In this document: piece after piece, positions 63,163-64,000 of the stretch
Numbering within the stretch: the first letter of the stretch is position 1
Layout of the letters: every line of letters starts with the position of its first letter
Assembly (NCBI RefSeq): GCF_025736935.1
Contig: NZ_CP107048.1
Span: forward strand, 124,001-188,000
Direction of reading: 5' to 3'
Length of the DNA: 64,000 nucleotides
From: Qipengyuania sp. SS22
GTDB lineage: Bacteria > Pseudomonadota > Alphaproteobacteria > Sphingomonadales > Sphingomonadaceae
The notes under the pieces: generated by a model
Database searches by the model: none
Told to the model about the DNA's origin: nothing
The model's input: only the letters and a program-made list of their open reading frames with translations
Translations under genes and position numbers: made by a program

Positions 63163-63858
63163 CTAAGCGCGCGCCAGCCGCACGAAGGCCATTGCCTTGA
63201 GGAATGCCTCCAGCCGCTTCGCGCGGCGCGCGGCGGCTTCTTCATCGGCGCCCCATTGCTCGATCTGCCAGTCTTCCTCGAGATTGGCGGCGGCCCATAG
63301 CGCTTCTCCGTCGGCATCATCATCCAGCGCAGCAAGGCCGATGCACAGGGATGCCGCGAGCGCGGTCGTTTGCTCCAGCGCGGCGAGCGTGAAGTCGTCG
63401 TGGGTTTCGATGCGCGCCTTGAGCGTTTCCATCGTTTCCGCCGGATGCGGGCGGGCGACCACGCCGCTGACGCGTTCTAGTGTCACGCCCTCGCGCGCTT
63501 CGAGCGCATCGACCAGCGGGTCCCACAGATCGCGCTGGCGGTGCCACAGCGGCTCGTCCGGCTCGGCGCGATAGCAAAGCGTGTCGGTCTCCACATAGCG
63601 CAGCAGCTTGGCGACCACGCCCGCGCGGTCCGCGGGCACGACGTCGAGCGCATAATCCGCCATGTCGCGAAAGGCGAAGCGCGCGGGATCGATCGTCTCG
63701 CCCTGGGCCGCCCATTCGGCGGCCAGTTCTTCGGCCAGCGCCTTGGAATCGACCACCTGGCTCCCGCCGCCCTGCGTCTTGACCGGACGGCCATCGAGCG
63801 CGACGTGATAGCCCGCTGCGACCTGCTCGACACTGACGTCCTTGTAGAACCGCTTCAC
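63163..63858 (-). CDS. ATP12-type F1-ATPase assembly chaperone
   Basis: A 231-residue chaperone related to mitochondrial Atp12, which binds the F1 alpha subunit before assembly with beta. The family blocks are KRFYKDVSVEQVAAGYHVAL, LAEELAAEWAAQGETIDP and a Trp-rich LWHRQRDLWDPLVDAL. The GTG start overlaps the previous gene's stop by 4 nt (GTGA), so translation is coupled to a membrane protein at the right edge. The C-terminus is helical and alanine-rich. Found mainly in alphaproteobacteria. Confidence 0.92.
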   Translation of the reverse strand: MKRFYKDVSVEQVAAGYHVALDGRPVKTQGGGSQVVDSKALAEELAAEWAAQGETIDPARFAFRDMADYALDVVPADRAGVVAKLLRYVETDTLCYRAEPDEPLWHRQRDLWDPLVDALEAREGVTLERVSGVVARPHPAETMETLKARIETHDDFTLAALEQTTALAASLCIGLAALDDDADGEALWAAANLEEDWQIEQWGADEEAAARRAKRLEAFLKAMAFVRLARA

Positions 63859-64000
63859 TCGCCGCTTCTCCAGCGCTTGGCGAGGAAGATCGGGAGGATG
63901 AACACGTCGACCGCGCCCAGCGCGAGGAAGAGATAGCCGACGATTTCGGGCAGCGGCAGGATCTGGCTCAGGACCAGCGCGCCGAATACCGCCAGCGCCA
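63855..64000 (-). CDS. Small membrane protein, N-terminus beyond right edge
   Basis: Only the last 47 residues are seen. They contain two hydrophobic segments (ALAVFGALVLSQILPLP and GYLFLALGAVDVFILPIFLA), then KRWRSGE at the C-terminus. The stop overlaps the ATP12 GTG by 4 nt, giving translational coupling. I do not recognise the family; the coupling may mean it contributes to membrane assembly, but that is speculation. The start lies outside the window. Confidence 0.6.
   Translation of the reverse strand, partial: ALAVFGALVLSQILPLPEIVGYLFLALGAVDVFILPIFLAKRWRSGE

Overview
The window is GC-rich, densely coded chromosomal DNA of an alphaproteobacterium, most likely a sphingomonad such as an Erythrobacter relative. 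ChpT (an alphaproteobacterial cell-cycle phosphotransferase), an ATP12-type F1 assembly chaperone, RpoH and the clpP-clpX pair fix the class. Three TonB receptors, a TPR-sulfotransferase and alphaproteobacterial dispersed palindromes point to the order. The order is an inference, not proven. I see no prophage, insertion sequence, CRISPR array or plasmid backbone.

Layout. 1-9.5 kb: a TonB receptor cut by the left edge, facing a TetR regulator; a BCCT transporter; a second TonB receptor followed by a TPR-sulfotransferase; tRNA-Val. 9.5-19.2 kb: sppA; pyrB overlapping a dihydroorotase-like gene without metal ligands; a ParA-RHH-SPOR lipoprotein cluster divergent from a Sel1-SPOR gene; a DUF418 membrane protein. 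19.2-24 kb: Fur-box-controlled bfd and bfr, der, a CHAP hydrolase, small proteins, tRNA-Leu. 24-32 kb: tig, then an antiporter and a third TonB receptor inserted on the opposite strand, then clpP, clpX and a frameshifted phosphatase relic.

32-41 kb: fasciclin, anti-sigma factor, ECF sigma factor, CDF efflux and mtgA as a tightly packed minus-strand series; an M20 peptidase; rpoH; rluD; then JAMM protease, chpT and amidase. 41-48 kb: a BLUF photoreceptor gene directly behind an MHYT-GGDEF-EAL gene; RNase P RNA; a PPP phosphatase; a TorF-like porin; a SIMPL protein; glyoxalase I. 48-56 kb: nhaA; an NfrB-like glycosyltransferase coupled to a beta-rich envelope protein; TauE with its TIGR02186 partner; HerA; queE. 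56-64 kb: valS carrying an in-frame palindromic insertion; an Mla-type lipid transport operon (mlaE-mlaF-mlaD-lipoprotein); the ATP12 chaperone; and a membrane protein cut by the right edge.

The strongest leads are the BLUF/c-di-GMP pair, the valS insertion with two further palindromic elements close by, the phosphatase frameshift at a T7 run, the ParA-RHH-SPOR cluster, the NfrB-type pair and the degenerate dihydroorotase. All assignments come from reading motifs and gene order by eye; no database search was run.
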